From: Sphingobacterium prati
Lineage (GTDB): Bacteria; Bacteroidota; Bacteroidia; Sphingobacteriales; Sphingobacteriaceae
DNA: 64,000 nt
Assembly: GCF_013167215.1 (NCBI RefSeq)
Contig: NZ_JABJWY010000038.1
Location: forward strand, 799,700-863,699
Direction: 5' to 3'
This document shows positions 18,334 to 28,309 of this stretch, one piece after another. Both the position numbers and the translations under genes were made by a program. Each line of letters opens with the position of its first letter. Within the stretch, counting starts at the first letter, position 1. The notes under the pieces were generated by a model, which had not been told where the DNA came from, did not search any database, and saw nothing but the letters and a program-made list of their open reading frames with translations.

Positions 18334-18861
18334 ATGCAAAAAGAAGAAGTATTGTTCAAGACGCACTATAATGGCCTGTGTCATTTTGCCTGGAAAATAG
18401 TTGGCGACCTTGCCGTTGCTGAAGATCTGGTACAGGACTCTTTTATTGCATACTTTAAAAATACGGTTCAAGTGAGTGATAATGAGATTGCAATAAAGAA
18501 TTATCTTTATAGTTCGGTGCGTTTTGCTTGTTATAATCACATTCGCCATGAAAAGGTTCGTCAAAAATACTGGAATGTTGTTGGTTTTACCGAAGAAGAC
18601 AATACTGCATTGGAATTAAATATGATTCACAGTGAAGTTATCCAGGAGATATATCGAATAATTGAACAAATGCCCTTTGCCTGTCAGCAAGTTTTTCGAT
18701 TAGGCTATCTGGAAGGGTTATCTAATTTGGAAATCACCAAAGAGCTGCAAATTAGTATCAATACTGTAAAAACACAAAAACAACGCGGCATGAAAATGCT
18801 TTTGAAGCGCTTAAATCCAGAATTTATCCCTCTTATTATTTTTTTGTTAAAAAATATTTAA
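18334..18861 (+). CDS. ECF sigma factor (FecI-like)
   Basis: A 175-aa extracytoplasmic-function sigma factor. Region 2 is seen in HYNGLCHFAWKIVGDLAVAE and LVQDSFIAYF. Region 4 is in MPFACQQVFRLGYLEGLSNL followed by ITKELQISINTVKTQKQRG, the helix-turn-helix that reads the -35 region. It should direct RNA polymerase to the SusC/SusD operon starting at 20243. The FecR anti-sigma gene lies 46 bases downstream. Confidence 0.94.
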   Translation: MQKEEVLFKTHYNGLCHFAWKIVGDLAVAEDLVQDSFIAYFKNTVQVSDNEIAIKNYLYSSVRFACYNHIRHEKVRQKYWNVVGFTEEDNTALELNMIHSEVIQEIYRIIEQMPFACQQVFRLGYLEGLSNLEITKELQISINTVKTQKQRGMKMLLKRLNPEFIPLIIFLLKNI

Positions 18862-18907
18862 ATTCTTGTCACCCTTTATACAGTCTTGGGTTTCTTTATT
18901 GTAATCA

Positions 18908-20065
18908 ATGAAAGAAAATACAGGACATATTGCTGGTTTAATCCAAAAATTCCTTAATGGTCAATTGACGGAGGAAGAACAAGAGCTACTTGATGCATGG
19001 CTCAACAGCAATTCACAGAATAAGAAATTTTTAGAATCATTCCGAGAGGCTAAGCATATAGAAGACGATTTGGCAATCTTTCGTCAATTGGATGCTAATA
19101 AAGCCTGGAAAAAGCTGAACGAGAAAAGAAGTAAAGGATCTAGATCCTTTAAAAGATGGTCTCTGGGTATGGCAGCGTCGATTGTATTTTTGATGGGAAG
19201 CTTTATATTGTGGCGAGTGGCTTTGTCGCCGTTCGAGTCTGAAAACAAACAAGTTGCTATATTCAAAAAGCAAGATGTCGAACCAGCCACGAGCGGTGCA
19301 GTATTGGTATTGGCCGACGGTACAAAGGTCTCCTTAAATGATGATTCTACGAAAACCCTGGCTAAAAATAATAACCTGATCGGTAATAGCAACGAATTGG
19401 TGGTCAAGGAATCAGATCAGCCTATTCCTTTGCAGTACAACTTGTTAATTGTTCCCAAAGCAAGTTTCTATAAGATGACCTTAGCTGATGGAACAAAAGT
19501 ATGGGTGAATGCTTTATCTCAATTAAAATTTCCGGCGCAGTTTTCGGCAAAGGAACGCCGGGTAATTTTGGAAGGAGAAGCCTACTTTGAAGTCACCCCC
19601 AAAAAAGATCAACCTTTTATTGTAGAGTCAAAGGGAAATGAGATCGAGGTACTGGGGACACATTTTAATATTAATGCTTATTCGGATCAAGTTCGTACAA
19701 CCTTATCCGAGGGTAGAGTTATGGTTAGGCAGAATGATCAGCGCGTGGAATTACTCCCGGGTGAATATGCGGCATCCTATAAAGATAATTTGATTAAGGG
19801 AAAAGCGGACTTAACACATGATCTCGCCTGGCATAACAATGAGTTCTATTTCAAAAAAGAAACGATTACGAATATTGCCCATCAACTGTCACGGTGGTAT
19901 GATCTGGATGTCACGTTTCGAGGAAATGTCCAACTGGATAAAGAATATACGGGGAGCATTGAGCGTGATGTCAAATTATCGCAGGTGCTTGAAATGTTGT
20001 CCTTTGTAAGTGATCTTAGGTTTGAGGTTGAGGGCAAGAAGCTAATTATTGCGACAAGAACTTAG
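18908..20065 (+). CDS. FecR-type anti-sigma factor
   Basis: A 385-aa single-pass inner-membrane regulator. The cytosolic N-terminus (IQKFLNGQLTEEEQELLDAW) should bind the sigma factor. A membrane helix follows near residues 82-104. The periplasmic FecR domain shows ADGTKVWVNALSQLKFP and EGEAYFEVTP, and a C-terminal DUF4974-like domain (AHQLSRWYDLDVTF ... LSQVLEMLSF) contacts the STN domain of the receptor in characterised systems. Here the receptor is the next gene. Confidence 0.94.
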   Translation: MKENTGHIAGLIQKFLNGQLTEEEQELLDAWLNSNSQNKKFLESFREAKHIEDDLAIFRQLDANKAWKKLNEKRSKGSRSFKRWSLGMAASIVFLMGSFILWRVALSPFESENKQVAIFKKQDVEPATSGAVLVLADGTKVSLNDDSTKTLAKNNNLIGNSNELVVKESDQPIPLQYNLLIVPKASFYKMTLADGTKVWVNALSQLKFPAQFSAKERRVILEGEAYFEVTPKKDQPFIVESKGNEIEVLGTHFNINAYSDQVRTTLSEGRVMVRQNDQRVELLPGEYAASYKDNLIKGKADLTHDLAWHNNEFYFKKETITNIAHQLSRWYDLDVTFRGNVQLDKEYTGSIERDVKLSQVLEMLSFVSDLRFEVEGKKLIIATRT

Positions 20066-20137
20066 AAGTAATTTTTAAAAAAACAACCGAATGCCTATGA
20101 AAGAATGATACCTAACCACAAATGACCTAAAAAGAGA

Positions 20138-20165
20138 GAACAGGAATGTTGCAGCATCCCTGTTC
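20138..20165 (+). promoter_or_regulatory. Hairpin in the FecR-SusC intergenic region
   Basis: GAACAGG (20138-20144) pairs with CCTGTTC (20159-20165), and three further pairs follow an internal mismatch. No T-run follows. It lies 78 bases before the receptor start and may mark the start of the SusC leader or reduce read-through from fecR. Confidence 0.35.
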
Positions 20166-20242
20166 AGAAAAAGATGTGATCATCAGGTCCTAAATTTTAA
20201 AATTGAACAATTAAACCCCAATTAACCACAAAGTGTAAATGT

Positions 20243-23200
20243 ATGAATAACTTACCATTTAGCAAAAGGTGGTCCTTGATCCCTCAAGATCCGCGGTTTT
20301 GCAAACCATTACGTATTATGAAAATTAGTACATGTCTTCTATTCGCATTTGTGACGGGTGTGCATGCTAAGGGTACAGCGCAAAAGGTCACCCTAAACAT
20401 GCGAAATGCCCGCATTGAGGAGGCGCTCTCTGCGATCTCTAAGCAGTCCCATCTCCGTGTGCTGTATAGTGAAAATCTGAATTCCAAAGCACGGATTTCC
20501 GTCAATGTCAAAAATGCATCCGTCGAAGAAGCTCTAAATGCCGTATTAAAGGTCAATAATATTGAATATAAGATTATTGCCAATACGATTTCGGTCAACA
20601 GTAATGTAAAGAACGGCCGTGTAATAGCTCCATTGGTAATACAACAGCAGTCCATTTCGGGAACGGTCAGAGATAAAGACGGAAAAGGATTGAGTGGCGC
20701 TACAGTTACGGTTAAAGGAACTTCAGTCTCCACGCAAACGGATGAACTGGGCCGTTTTAAGATCAATGCATCTTCATCTGCTGTTTTAGTGGTTCGTTAC
20801 GTCGGATTTGGTACCCGAGAAATCTCCATGGACGGCAAGTCAACGATAAACATCGTGCTTACGGCCAATGACCTAAAGTTAGAAGAAGTAAATGTTGTTG
20901 CTACTGGTTATCAAAACCTGGATCGTAAATTGTTCACTGGAGCCTCTTCAAAAATTGATGCGAAAGAAGCCGAACGTGCGGGTGTACCTGATATTTCTAG
21001 AATGTTGGAAGGTCAAGCAGCGGGTGTTTCCGTTCAAAACGTATCAGGTACGTTTGGTGCAGCTCCCAAAATTCGGGTCCGTGGAGCCACTTCATTAACT
21101 GGCGATAATAAACCATTATGGGTAATTGATGGTGTTATCTTGGACGAAGCAGTAAATATTTCGAACGAAGCGCTCTCAACGGGTGATGCTAATACCTTGT
21201 TAGGTTCTTCTGTAGCGGGGTTAAATCCTGACGATATTGAGTCAATTACAGTATTAAAGGACGCTGCAGCAACCGCGATGTATGGGGCCGCTGCAATGAA
21301 TGGTGTTGTAGTGGTAAACACCAAAAGGGGACGTAATACTGATGGTGTTGTCAACTTTAATTATTCTGGAAATTTTACGACCTATATCAAACCTAATTAT
21401 AACCAATTTGATATCATGAATTCTGCAGAGCAGATGCAATTGATCATTGATATGGAAAATAAAGGGTACTTGAATCATTCACAAGTTTCTCGTTCAGCTA
21501 CTGGCGGGGTATTTAATAAGATGTATAATCTGATGTACGATTATGATCCTAGTACAGATTCCTATGCTTTACGGAATGATGCCCCTTCTCGCTACCAGTT
21601 TTTGCAACGTTATACGAATGCCAATACGGATTGGTTTGATTTACTTTTCAAACAATCACTTGTACATGATCATTCCTTGAGCATGTCTACAGGGACCAGC
21701 AAAAGTCAGACTTATGCTTCTACGAGCTTTATGAATGATTCTGGTTTTACTTTGGGAAATTCAGCGAAGCGTTTTACGGCCAATGTAAGAAACAATTATA
21801 AAATCAGTGATAAATTAAGCACTGAGTTTATTTTCCAAAGTAATATTCGTGATCAGCGGACACCAGGAACGCTGAATCGGGTTTCAGATGCTGTATATGG
21901 AAGTTATTCTCGCGATTTTGATATCAATCCATATTCTTATTCGTTAAATACCAGTCGGATTATAACAGCATACGATGAAAAAGGTGATTTGGAATATTTT
22001 AACAGAGATTATGCACCATTCAATATCTTAAATGAGCTTGATAATAATTACATCAATTTAAAGCTAATGGATATTAAGGTACAGGCGGGCATTACCTATA
22101 AAATTTTACCTTCCTTGACCTATTCTGCTAACGGGATGTATCGATATTATAATTCTGAAAGGCAGCATACCATTACGGAGAACGCAAATTTATCAAAAGC
22201 ATACCGCGCGAATGGTGATCAGACCATCAACGGCGGTAACAGATTTTTATATGCAGACCCCGATTTTCCAAATACCGACAAATATGTGATTTTACCCAAT
22301 GGTGGTTTTTTCAACGTTGCTAATAATAATATGATCAGTTATTACATGCGACATAATTTAGAATATAATCAAAAGTGGAACGATCATACGTTGAATTTGT
22401 TTGGAACTTATGAGCTTCAATATGCTGACAAGCAGAATCACGATTTTAATGGACCTGGAATTGAATATGGAAATGGTAATTTGGTAATGCCTACTTATCG
22501 TTACTATAAATATGCAATCGAAAGTGGTAATGTTCCTTTTTCAATGGCTTACAATTATGACCGAAAATTAGCCTATGCACTTCGGGGCGCTTATAATTAT
22601 AAAGACAAGTATTCATTCAACTTTACGACGCGATATGACGGTTCCAATAAAATGGGACATTCTACTGTAGCGCGGTGGTTGCCTACATGGAACTTATCGG
22701 GAGCATGGGATATTGACCAAGAAAATTTCTTCGATCGCGATAATAAAATTCTTTCTTCTGCACGCTTAAGGGCTACCTATGGTTTAGTCGCAAATATGGG
22801 GAATGCATCTAATTCCTCTGCTGTCTTTTATAATGCAGTTGCCTATAGACCTTATGAATCTGAAAAAGAAGGAAAGATTAACATAAATGGATTGGAAAAC
22901 TCAGAGTTAACTTGGGAAAAGATGTACGAACTGAACATCGGTACTGATTTGAGCTTTTTAAATCGTCGAATCGATTTGAACGTAGATTATTACAGAAGAA
23001 ATATATTCGATTTAATTGGACCTATTAGAACCTCTGGTATTGGAGGTCAATTCGAGAAGCAGGGTAATTACGCAGATATGAAAGGTCATGGAGTTGATAT
23101 TCAGCTTGGCGGATATCCATTCAAGGATCCGCAAGGCTTTACTTGGCGGACGCAGTTCACTTTAGGATTTAATAAAACAGAAATTACAAAACTTGACGTG

Positions 23201-23947
23201 ACACGTAATATTTGGAATCTAGTTTCTGCTGAAGGAGGAGCCAAATTAGGAAATCCACATCGCGGATTGTATTCTATTGATTTCGATAAACTGAACGCAA
23301 GAGGTGGATATCCAATGTTTATTGGTACTGATGGAACTCCAGGCGCCACGTATTTTTGGTTGCAGGACAATGAAACAGATTTCTTGAAATATGAGGGACC
23401 AGTGGATCCAACAATCGCAGGAGGATATTATAACCGACTAGAATACAAAAATTTCAGCTTGTCCTTTTTGATGAAATTTGCTTTTGGAAATAAAGTTCGC
23501 TTACAACCGAGTTATTCTTCCTCTTATTTGGATATGTACAACGTTTCGAAAGATCTGATAAACCGTTTCATTTACCGCGGCGACGAATACCTTACGGTAA
23601 TTCCTTCAGCTTTGGATCCTTTGTCAGCGGAATTTGATGTTAAAAATGCGCTTGGGGTAAGAAATGCCGCAAACTATACGTACAATGCTTATAACTATTC
23701 ATCCGAACGTGTAGCGAAAGGAGACTATATTCGTCTGTCACAAATTTCGATAGGATATAATGTACCGAAGGAGTTAGTTTCACGTATAAAATTTAGAACA
23801 GCTCAGTTCAACCTCGTGGGAAATAACTTATGGTTATTATACTCAGATAAAAAATTAAATGGAGTGGACCCCGAATTTTATAGTAATGGGGGGGTAGCTC
23901 TTCCGGTTCCAAAACAAATTACCTTATCTGTGAAGTTAGGATTCTAA
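20243..23947 (+). CDS. STN-bearing SusC-type TonB-dependent transducer (pair 2)
   Basis: A 1234-aa outer-membrane transporter and signal transducer. After an extended signal region (MKISTCLLFAFVTGVHA, about 26-42) it has an STN domain at about 47-118 (VTLNMRNARIEEALSAISKQ; VNVKNASVEEALNAVL). A carboxypeptidase-regulatory-like domain follows at about 136-208, then the TonB-box region LEEVNVVATGYQ, the plug (RVRGATSL, LKDAAATAMYGAAAMNGV) and a barrel ending LSVKLGF. The STN domain and the adjacent sigma/anti-sigma genes indicate substrate-induced autoregulation. An ATG at 20318 could be a shorter alternative start. Confidence 0.95.
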   Translation: MNNLPFSKRWSLIPQDPRFCKPLRIMKISTCLLFAFVTGVHAKGTAQKVTLNMRNARIEEALSAISKQSHLRVLYSENLNSKARISVNVKNASVEEALNAVLKVNNIEYKIIANTISVNSNVKNGRVIAPLVIQQQSISGTVRDKDGKGLSGATVTVKGTSVSTQTDELGRFKINASSSAVLVVRYVGFGTREISMDGKSTINIVLTANDLKLEEVNVVATGYQNLDRKLFTGASSKIDAKEAERAGVPDISRMLEGQAAGVSVQNVSGTFGAAPKIRVRGATSLTGDNKPLWVIDGVILDEAVNISNEALSTGDANTLLGSSVAGLNPDDIESITVLKDAAATAMYGAAAMNGVVVVNTKRGRNTDGVVNFNYSGNFTTYIKPNYNQFDIMNSAEQMQLIIDMENKGYLNHSQVSRSATGGVFNKMYNLMYDYDPSTDSYALRNDAPSRYQFLQRYTNANTDWFDLLFKQSLVHDHSLSMSTGTSKSQTYASTSFMNDSGFTLGNSAKRFTANVRNNYKISDKLSTEFIFQSNIRDQRTPGTLNRVSDAVYGSYSRDFDINPYSYSLNTSRIITAYDEKGDLEYFNRDYAPFNILNELDNNYINLKLMDIKVQAGITYKILPSLTYSANGMYRYYNSERQHTITENANLSKAYRANGDQTINGGNRFLYADPDFPNTDKYVILPNGGFFNVANNNMISYYMRHNLEYNQKWNDHTLNLFGTYELQYADKQNHDFNGPGIEYGNGNLVMPTYRYYKYAIESGNVPFSMAYNYDRKLAYALRGAYNYKDKYSFNFTTRYDGSNKMGHSTVARWLPTWNLSGAWDIDQENFFDRDNKILSSARLRATYGLVANMGNASNSSAVFYNAVAYRPYESEKEGKININGLENSELTWEKMYELNIGTDLSFLNRRIDLNVDYYRRNIFDLIGPIRTSGIGGQFEKQGNYADMKGHGVDIQLGGYPFKDPQGFTWRTQFTLGFNKTEITKLDVTRNIWNLVSAEGGAKLGNPHRGLYSIDFDKLNARGGYPMFIGTDGTPGATYFWLQDNETDFLKYEGPVDPTIAGGYYNRLEYKNFSLSFLMKFAFGNKVRLQPSYSSSYLDMYNVSKDLINRFIYRGDEYLTVIPSALDPLSAEFDVKNALGVRNAANYTYNAYNYSSERVAKGDYIRLSQISIGYNVPKELVSRIKFRTAQFNLVGNNLWLLYSDKKLNGVDPEFYSNGGVALPVPKQITLSVKLGF

Positions 23948-23958
23948 AAAATTAAGTT

Positions 23959-25428
23959 ATGAAATTAAATACCATCAAATATATCCTATTATCATCTGCA
24001 TTTTTATTTAGCGGATGTAGTAAATATCTTGATCATGAGCCAGATATGCGTGCTCAGATCAATACTGTGGATAAAGTTAAACGACTGATTGCTTCGGCCT
24101 ATCCTGGACGAAATTCCTTGGCAATGGCAGAAACGTATTCGGATAATGTGGAAGATAAAGCTGTAGGGGATTTATATCAGCCTGTTCCGGCACTTTATGA
24201 GTGGAAAGATGTTATTGGGGACGACACTGATTCTCCTACTGCCTACTGGAATGCTTGTTACGAGGCTATTGCTGCGGCCAACCATGCTTTGGATGCCATA
24301 GAAAAAAGCGATTTTGGTGACGAAGTTTTACCTTACAAAGGAGAAGCACTTGTTGCTCGTGCTTATTGTCATTTTATGCTTGCAAACTATTTTGCCAAGG
24401 TATTCGATCCGAAATCAGGTGCATCTAATGATTCACCAGGAATACCTTACGTAAAGGAACCGGAAACAGTGCTCATAAAAAATTATGATAGAGGAACTGT
24501 TAAATCCACCTATGATAATATTCGTCAGGACTTGGAAGAGGGACTAGCATTATTAGACAAAGGAGAAGGCCTTTGGGATGTTCCTAAATATCATTTTACT
24601 CCTGAAGCAGCGCATGCTTTTGCAACACGTTTTTACCTATTTACAGGTGAATGGCAGAAGGTGGTGGATAATGCCAATAAGATCTTTGGCGGAAATTTCG
24701 CAGGTAAATTGATTCCTTACAATTCTACTTTCAAGACATTGGGATTTGAATCCGTCCGGACAGAATTTGCTAAGGCTGAGCAACCTTATAATCTTTTGAT
24801 TAATGAAACGTATAGTGGCTATCAAAGATGGTGGAATAATCGTTATGCAATGGGAATAAATGTATTCCAGAATATCTATAATGGAATGACAGCTGCGGGA
24901 GCAAAGCTATATAACTTTGGCGTAAGCTATGGTGCACCTCATTATACAACATATCTTTGGAAAGAGTTTTGGTATGTGACCAATCCAACAGCAAATACAG
25001 GTTTCCCTATGTTAATGGTGCCAGTATTGATTACTGACGAAGCCTTGCTGAATCGTGCGGAAGCTTATACTGAATTGGGAAATGCCAATGGTGCTCTGGC
25101 TGATCTTAATCTATTTGCCAGCAACAGAATTAATAACTATAATCCTAGTACGCACGCAGTAACAGTTGCAAAGTCCAAGGAGTTTTTTGGTGTTGCAAAT
25201 GAAAAAGATGCATTGATTGAAACAACGTTACAGTTTAAGCAGATTGGATTTATGTCTATGGGTCTCCGTTGGTTTGATATTATTCGGAAAGGAATAACGG
25301 TAAGGCATAATATGATTGGCAATGATGAACGTGAAACATTTTTAGAACTTAAGCCTGAAGACCCAAGACGTGTGTTTCAGATTCCTCAAGAGGCAAAATT
25401 GGCAGGTGTCGAACTAAACCCAAGATAA
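23959..25428 (+). CDS. SusD-type surface lipoprotein (pair 2)
   Basis: A 489-aa SusD/RagB family lipoprotein with signal MKLNTIKYILLSSAFLFSGCS (lipid Cys in SGCS). Conserved TPR-like segments include YWNACYEAIAAANHALDAIE and GEALVARAYCHFMLANYFAK; the C-terminus has LLNRAEAYTELGNANGALAD and GLRWFDIIRKG. It starts 12 bases after the SusC stop and ends four bases before the metallopeptidase gene, so all should be one operon. Confidence 0.94.
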   Translation: MKLNTIKYILLSSAFLFSGCSKYLDHEPDMRAQINTVDKVKRLIASAYPGRNSLAMAETYSDNVEDKAVGDLYQPVPALYEWKDVIGDDTDSPTAYWNACYEAIAAANHALDAIEKSDFGDEVLPYKGEALVARAYCHFMLANYFAKVFDPKSGASNDSPGIPYVKEPETVLIKNYDRGTVKSTYDNIRQDLEEGLALLDKGEGLWDVPKYHFTPEAAHAFATRFYLFTGEWQKVVDNANKIFGGNFAGKLIPYNSTFKTLGFESVRTEFAKAEQPYNLLINETYSGYQRWWNNRYAMGINVFQNIYNGMTAAGAKLYNFGVSYGAPHYTTYLWKEFWYVTNPTANTGFPMLMVPVLITDEALLNRAEAYTELGNANGALADLNLFASNRINNYNPSTHAVTVAKSKEFFGVANEKDALIETTLQFKQIGFMSMGLRWFDIIRKGITVRHNMIGNDERETFLELKPEDPRRVFQIPQEAKLAGVELNPR

Positions 25429-25431
25429 ATT

Positions 25432-26802
25432 ATGAAAACTATCGTTAAAATTTTTACAGGAGTTAGTCTGATCGGATTAATCTTTTCCTGCAATAAAGAA
25501 GACAAACTAAATTATACCTTACAAAACTACGATACATTTGTACCGGGGGCAATCGATGAATGGATTACTAAAAATCTCACAGATCCCTATAATATTGAAG
25601 TGGTCTACCGTTATCAGCGGAATATGCACGATATAAATAAAAATATATCACCTGCAGATGAGTCGAAAGTTATTCCACAAATGGATATTGTCAAAAAAGG
25701 TTTTTTGGAAGTCTATAATAAGATTGGCGGCGCTACATTTATTAAAACCTATACCCCAAAACAATTTGCATTGTTCGGTTCTGGAGATTATGATCCGGAT
25801 GGTTCGGTGAAAGGCGGTACTGCCGATGGTGGACGTCGGATTACGTTATATGGACTAAACGGCTTAAACGAGACTAATCCCAACTCAGTTATCGGAAATT
25901 TACAAGTGATCCATCACGAATTCACCCACATATTAAATCAAAATCGGTTTATACCAGTCGATTTTGAAAAAGTCTGTATTGGTGATTATTATTCCAATTG
26001 GACGGCACAGGAAAACACTCAAGCTGCAGCTAGGGCACTAGGATTTATTACACCTTATGCTCGAAAGTCTGTAGGCGAAGATTTTGCAGAAACCCTGTCA
26101 CATCTTATTGTGAAAGGACAGCTGTTTTACGATAGCTATGCATATGCTTCTGGTGCCACTGCCTATTCTAAATTCAAGCAAAAAGAAATCATTGTCCGTG
26201 ATTACATGATTAAGTATTTTAATATTGATGTAACGCAATTGCAGATGGAATTTCAACGAGTAATGGAGGAAGAATACAAGAGTACGGAATTTAAACTCCC
26301 TACTTTAATGACCAATAATTATGTTGGATGGTTGGATTGGGATTATCGAAATAGTTGGGCGATCAATAAACAGATCTCTGCTAAGCAAAAAGACATATTG
26401 AATCCGATTCTTGACGAACTAGGCGGCTGGACGACTAAAACTCTACAGTTTAGAATAACCTCATCCACTAAGGCTATACTAAACATTACTTTTGGGGATA
26501 ATTCAAATACATATTCGGCAGCGTACGACTTCACCATCACCAAGCAAGCAGATAATAGCTTTAAATTTGTCATCTCTGCAACTCAAGGTACAGGAGGCGC
26601 ATATGACAATGCAAAAATAGATTGGGTGGTTGAAGATGTAACTCCTTTAATAAACTATTTAGGGAATACAGCTTTTGTTCTTGATTGGCACATACCATTG
26701 AAGAATGTAACACAACAAGAATATTTGAAATATGTAGATTTTAAAGATAGTAAAGATCCAAATGCAATAATCTTAGGTCAAATAATCGAAAGAAAATTTT
26801 AA
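25432..26802 (+). CDS. Zinc metallopeptidase-like lipoprotein (Peptidase_Mx1 type)
   Basis: A 456-aa putative surface or periplasmic lipoprotein (signal ending LIFSC, Cys at residue 20) with the zinc motif HEFTH at residues 162-166 and a later GEDFAETLSH that probably gives the third ligand (Glu220 or a neighbour). This matches the putative zinc-binding metallopeptidase family often found next to SusC/SusD genes in Bacteroidota. Its substrate is unknown. The context suggests it trims a peptide or protein ligand before import, but that is inference. The C-terminal 150 residues lack recognisable motifs. Confidence 0.85.
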   Translation: MKTIVKIFTGVSLIGLIFSCNKEDKLNYTLQNYDTFVPGAIDEWITKNLTDPYNIEVVYRYQRNMHDINKNISPADESKVIPQMDIVKKGFLEVYNKIGGATFIKTYTPKQFALFGSGDYDPDGSVKGGTADGGRRITLYGLNGLNETNPNSVIGNLQVIHHEFTHILNQNRFIPVDFEKVCIGDYYSNWTAQENTQAAARALGFITPYARKSVGEDFAETLSHLIVKGQLFYDSYAYASGATAYSKFKQKEIIVRDYMIKYFNIDVTQLQMEFQRVMEEEYKSTEFKLPTLMTNNYVGWLDWDYRNSWAINKQISAKQKDILNPILDELGGWTTKTLQFRITSSTKAILNITFGDNSNTYSAAYDFTITKQADNSFKFVISATQGTGGAYDNAKIDWVVEDVTPLINYLGNTAFVLDWHIPLKNVTQQEYLKYVDFKDSKDPNAIILGQIIERKF

Positions 26803-26883
26803 TATGGGACTATAAGGATTTAATCTCTCATAGAGGATAGATAAATCTGATAGCTTCGTAACCTTTAAAATCAAATTTTATAG

Positions 26884-28209
26884 ATGAAAAAGATATTTTA
26901 TTTTATATGCTTGGTGCTGCTTGCTGTAAGCTGTAGCAAACCGAAAGAAGTTGAGTTGGAGTTGGGATCCGATCCTGACTCGCGTATCGCAGATACCCTG
27001 GCGTATGTGAGAAAAACACTAGTAGATGCACCCTTTGGTTGGAAAGCGGCTTTGACAACAGAGTACTCAGGAGGATATGGGTTCTTTATGCAATTTGGGG
27101 ACAATGATCGTGTGAAAATGGTTGCCGATCTAACGGATCAGACCTCCTCGGATGTAAAAGAGTCAAGCTACCGAATTCGTCAGATTATGGCTGCGACCTT
27201 GTCATTTGATACGTATACTTATCTAACGATGTTACAAGATCCTAACCCTGGATCCTATGGGGGGCAGCCCGGAAAGGGTATGGGTAGTGATGTTGAGTTT
27301 GATTACGTTAAATCAAATGGAGATACCTTGTTTTTTCAAGGCAGAAAGTTTTATAAACCTTTAATTTTGGTGAAGGCCAAAGAATCGGAAGCAAGTAAAT
27401 ATAATTCAAAAGGTTATTTGAATGCAATTGCAAAAAATAAGACATTTTTTAAGAAAAATCCATTGACCTCTATTGTCGTTGACGGAGTAGAAACAGAAAT
27501 AGCATTTGGATTTAGTACAAAAAAGATGTCTATGGTTATTGCTAATTCTGATGGAACATTTTCTTCCTCTTTCGCTGATTTCTGTAGTACAATTGATGGT
27601 TTTGAAATTATTGGAGAGGCATTAGTAAATAATGTTCAAATTAAGCGTTTTATTTGGAAGGATGAGAATTCTTTTGTTGGAGTTGACAATGAGGGTAAAG
27701 AGTATCCTGTAAAAATTAACTCTTCTTCTGTTGTTCCATACCTCACAGCTTTAGGCACAAGTTTTTCAACCATTGCCGTTCCAGACGCTACAACTTATAA
27801 TGGTTGGAGTACTGATTTCGTAACGCGTAGAGCACAAGCAAAAGCTGGTATAGGACGCTGGAGTTTTAGTACAGGTAGTATTATTTTACACACTATTGAT
27901 TTCAAATTTCAAGTGGTGAATAATAAAATGTCTGTCGCATTTAATACAACTACAGGAACCAATAAGTTTGTGTTAACCTACAATTATACATACACTGTTG
28001 ATAATGGTAAATTTAAGTTCAGTCCTAGTGGGACACCTGGAGGGAATGAAGGAGCAATTTACAATGATGTACGTTACCTACTTCAGGAAAGAATCAATAC
28101 AGATACATTTGAATTAGGCTATTTTGTAAACTCGGAAACAGGTGAAGTCATGTCTCAATTTAAGAGTATTGAACACCCTGATTTTTATTTTACAGGTCAA
28201 AATAATTAG
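26884..28209 (+). CDS. DUF4302-type lipoprotein
   Basis: A 441-aa lipoprotein with signal MKKIFYFICLVLLAVSCS. The N-terminal region (RIADTLAYVRKTLVDAPFGW; YSGGYGFFMQFGDNDRVKM) is characteristic of DUF4302, a Bacteroidota family regularly encoded after SusC/SusD/metallopeptidase genes. The later part is rich in beta-type sequence. Function is unknown; an accessory ligand-binding role at the cell surface fits the context. It ends in a terminator, so it closes the sigma-regulated operon. Confidence 0.83.
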   Translation: MKKIFYFICLVLLAVSCSKPKEVELELGSDPDSRIADTLAYVRKTLVDAPFGWKAALTTEYSGGYGFFMQFGDNDRVKMVADLTDQTSSDVKESSYRIRQIMAATLSFDTYTYLTMLQDPNPGSYGGQPGKGMGSDVEFDYVKSNGDTLFFQGRKFYKPLILVKAKESEASKYNSKGYLNAIAKNKTFFKKNPLTSIVVDGVETEIAFGFSTKKMSMVIANSDGTFSSSFADFCSTIDGFEIIGEALVNNVQIKRFIWKDENSFVGVDNEGKEYPVKINSSSVVPYLTALGTSFSTIAVPDATTYNGWSTDFVTRRAQAKAGIGRWSFSTGSIILHTIDFKFQVVNNKMSVAFNTTTGTNKFVLTYNYTYTVDNGKFKFSPSGTPGGNEGAIYNDVRYLLQERINTDTFELGYFVNSETGEVMSQFKSIEHPDFYFTGQNN

Positions 28210-28214
28210 TTTTG

Positions 28215-28256
28215 AAAGAACTAGATTAGGATTCTCTCCTATTCTAGTTCTTTTTT
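28215..28256 (+). terminator. Intrinsic terminator after DUF4302 gene
   Basis: Bases 28215-28230 pair with 28238-28253 with one internal mismatch, followed by a T-run. It marks the end of the pair-2 operon. Confidence 0.85.
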
Positions 28257-28309
28257 AATAGATCAAATTCATTTGGGCATTTATAAATAAACAGAAATAT
28301 TTTTGTGTT

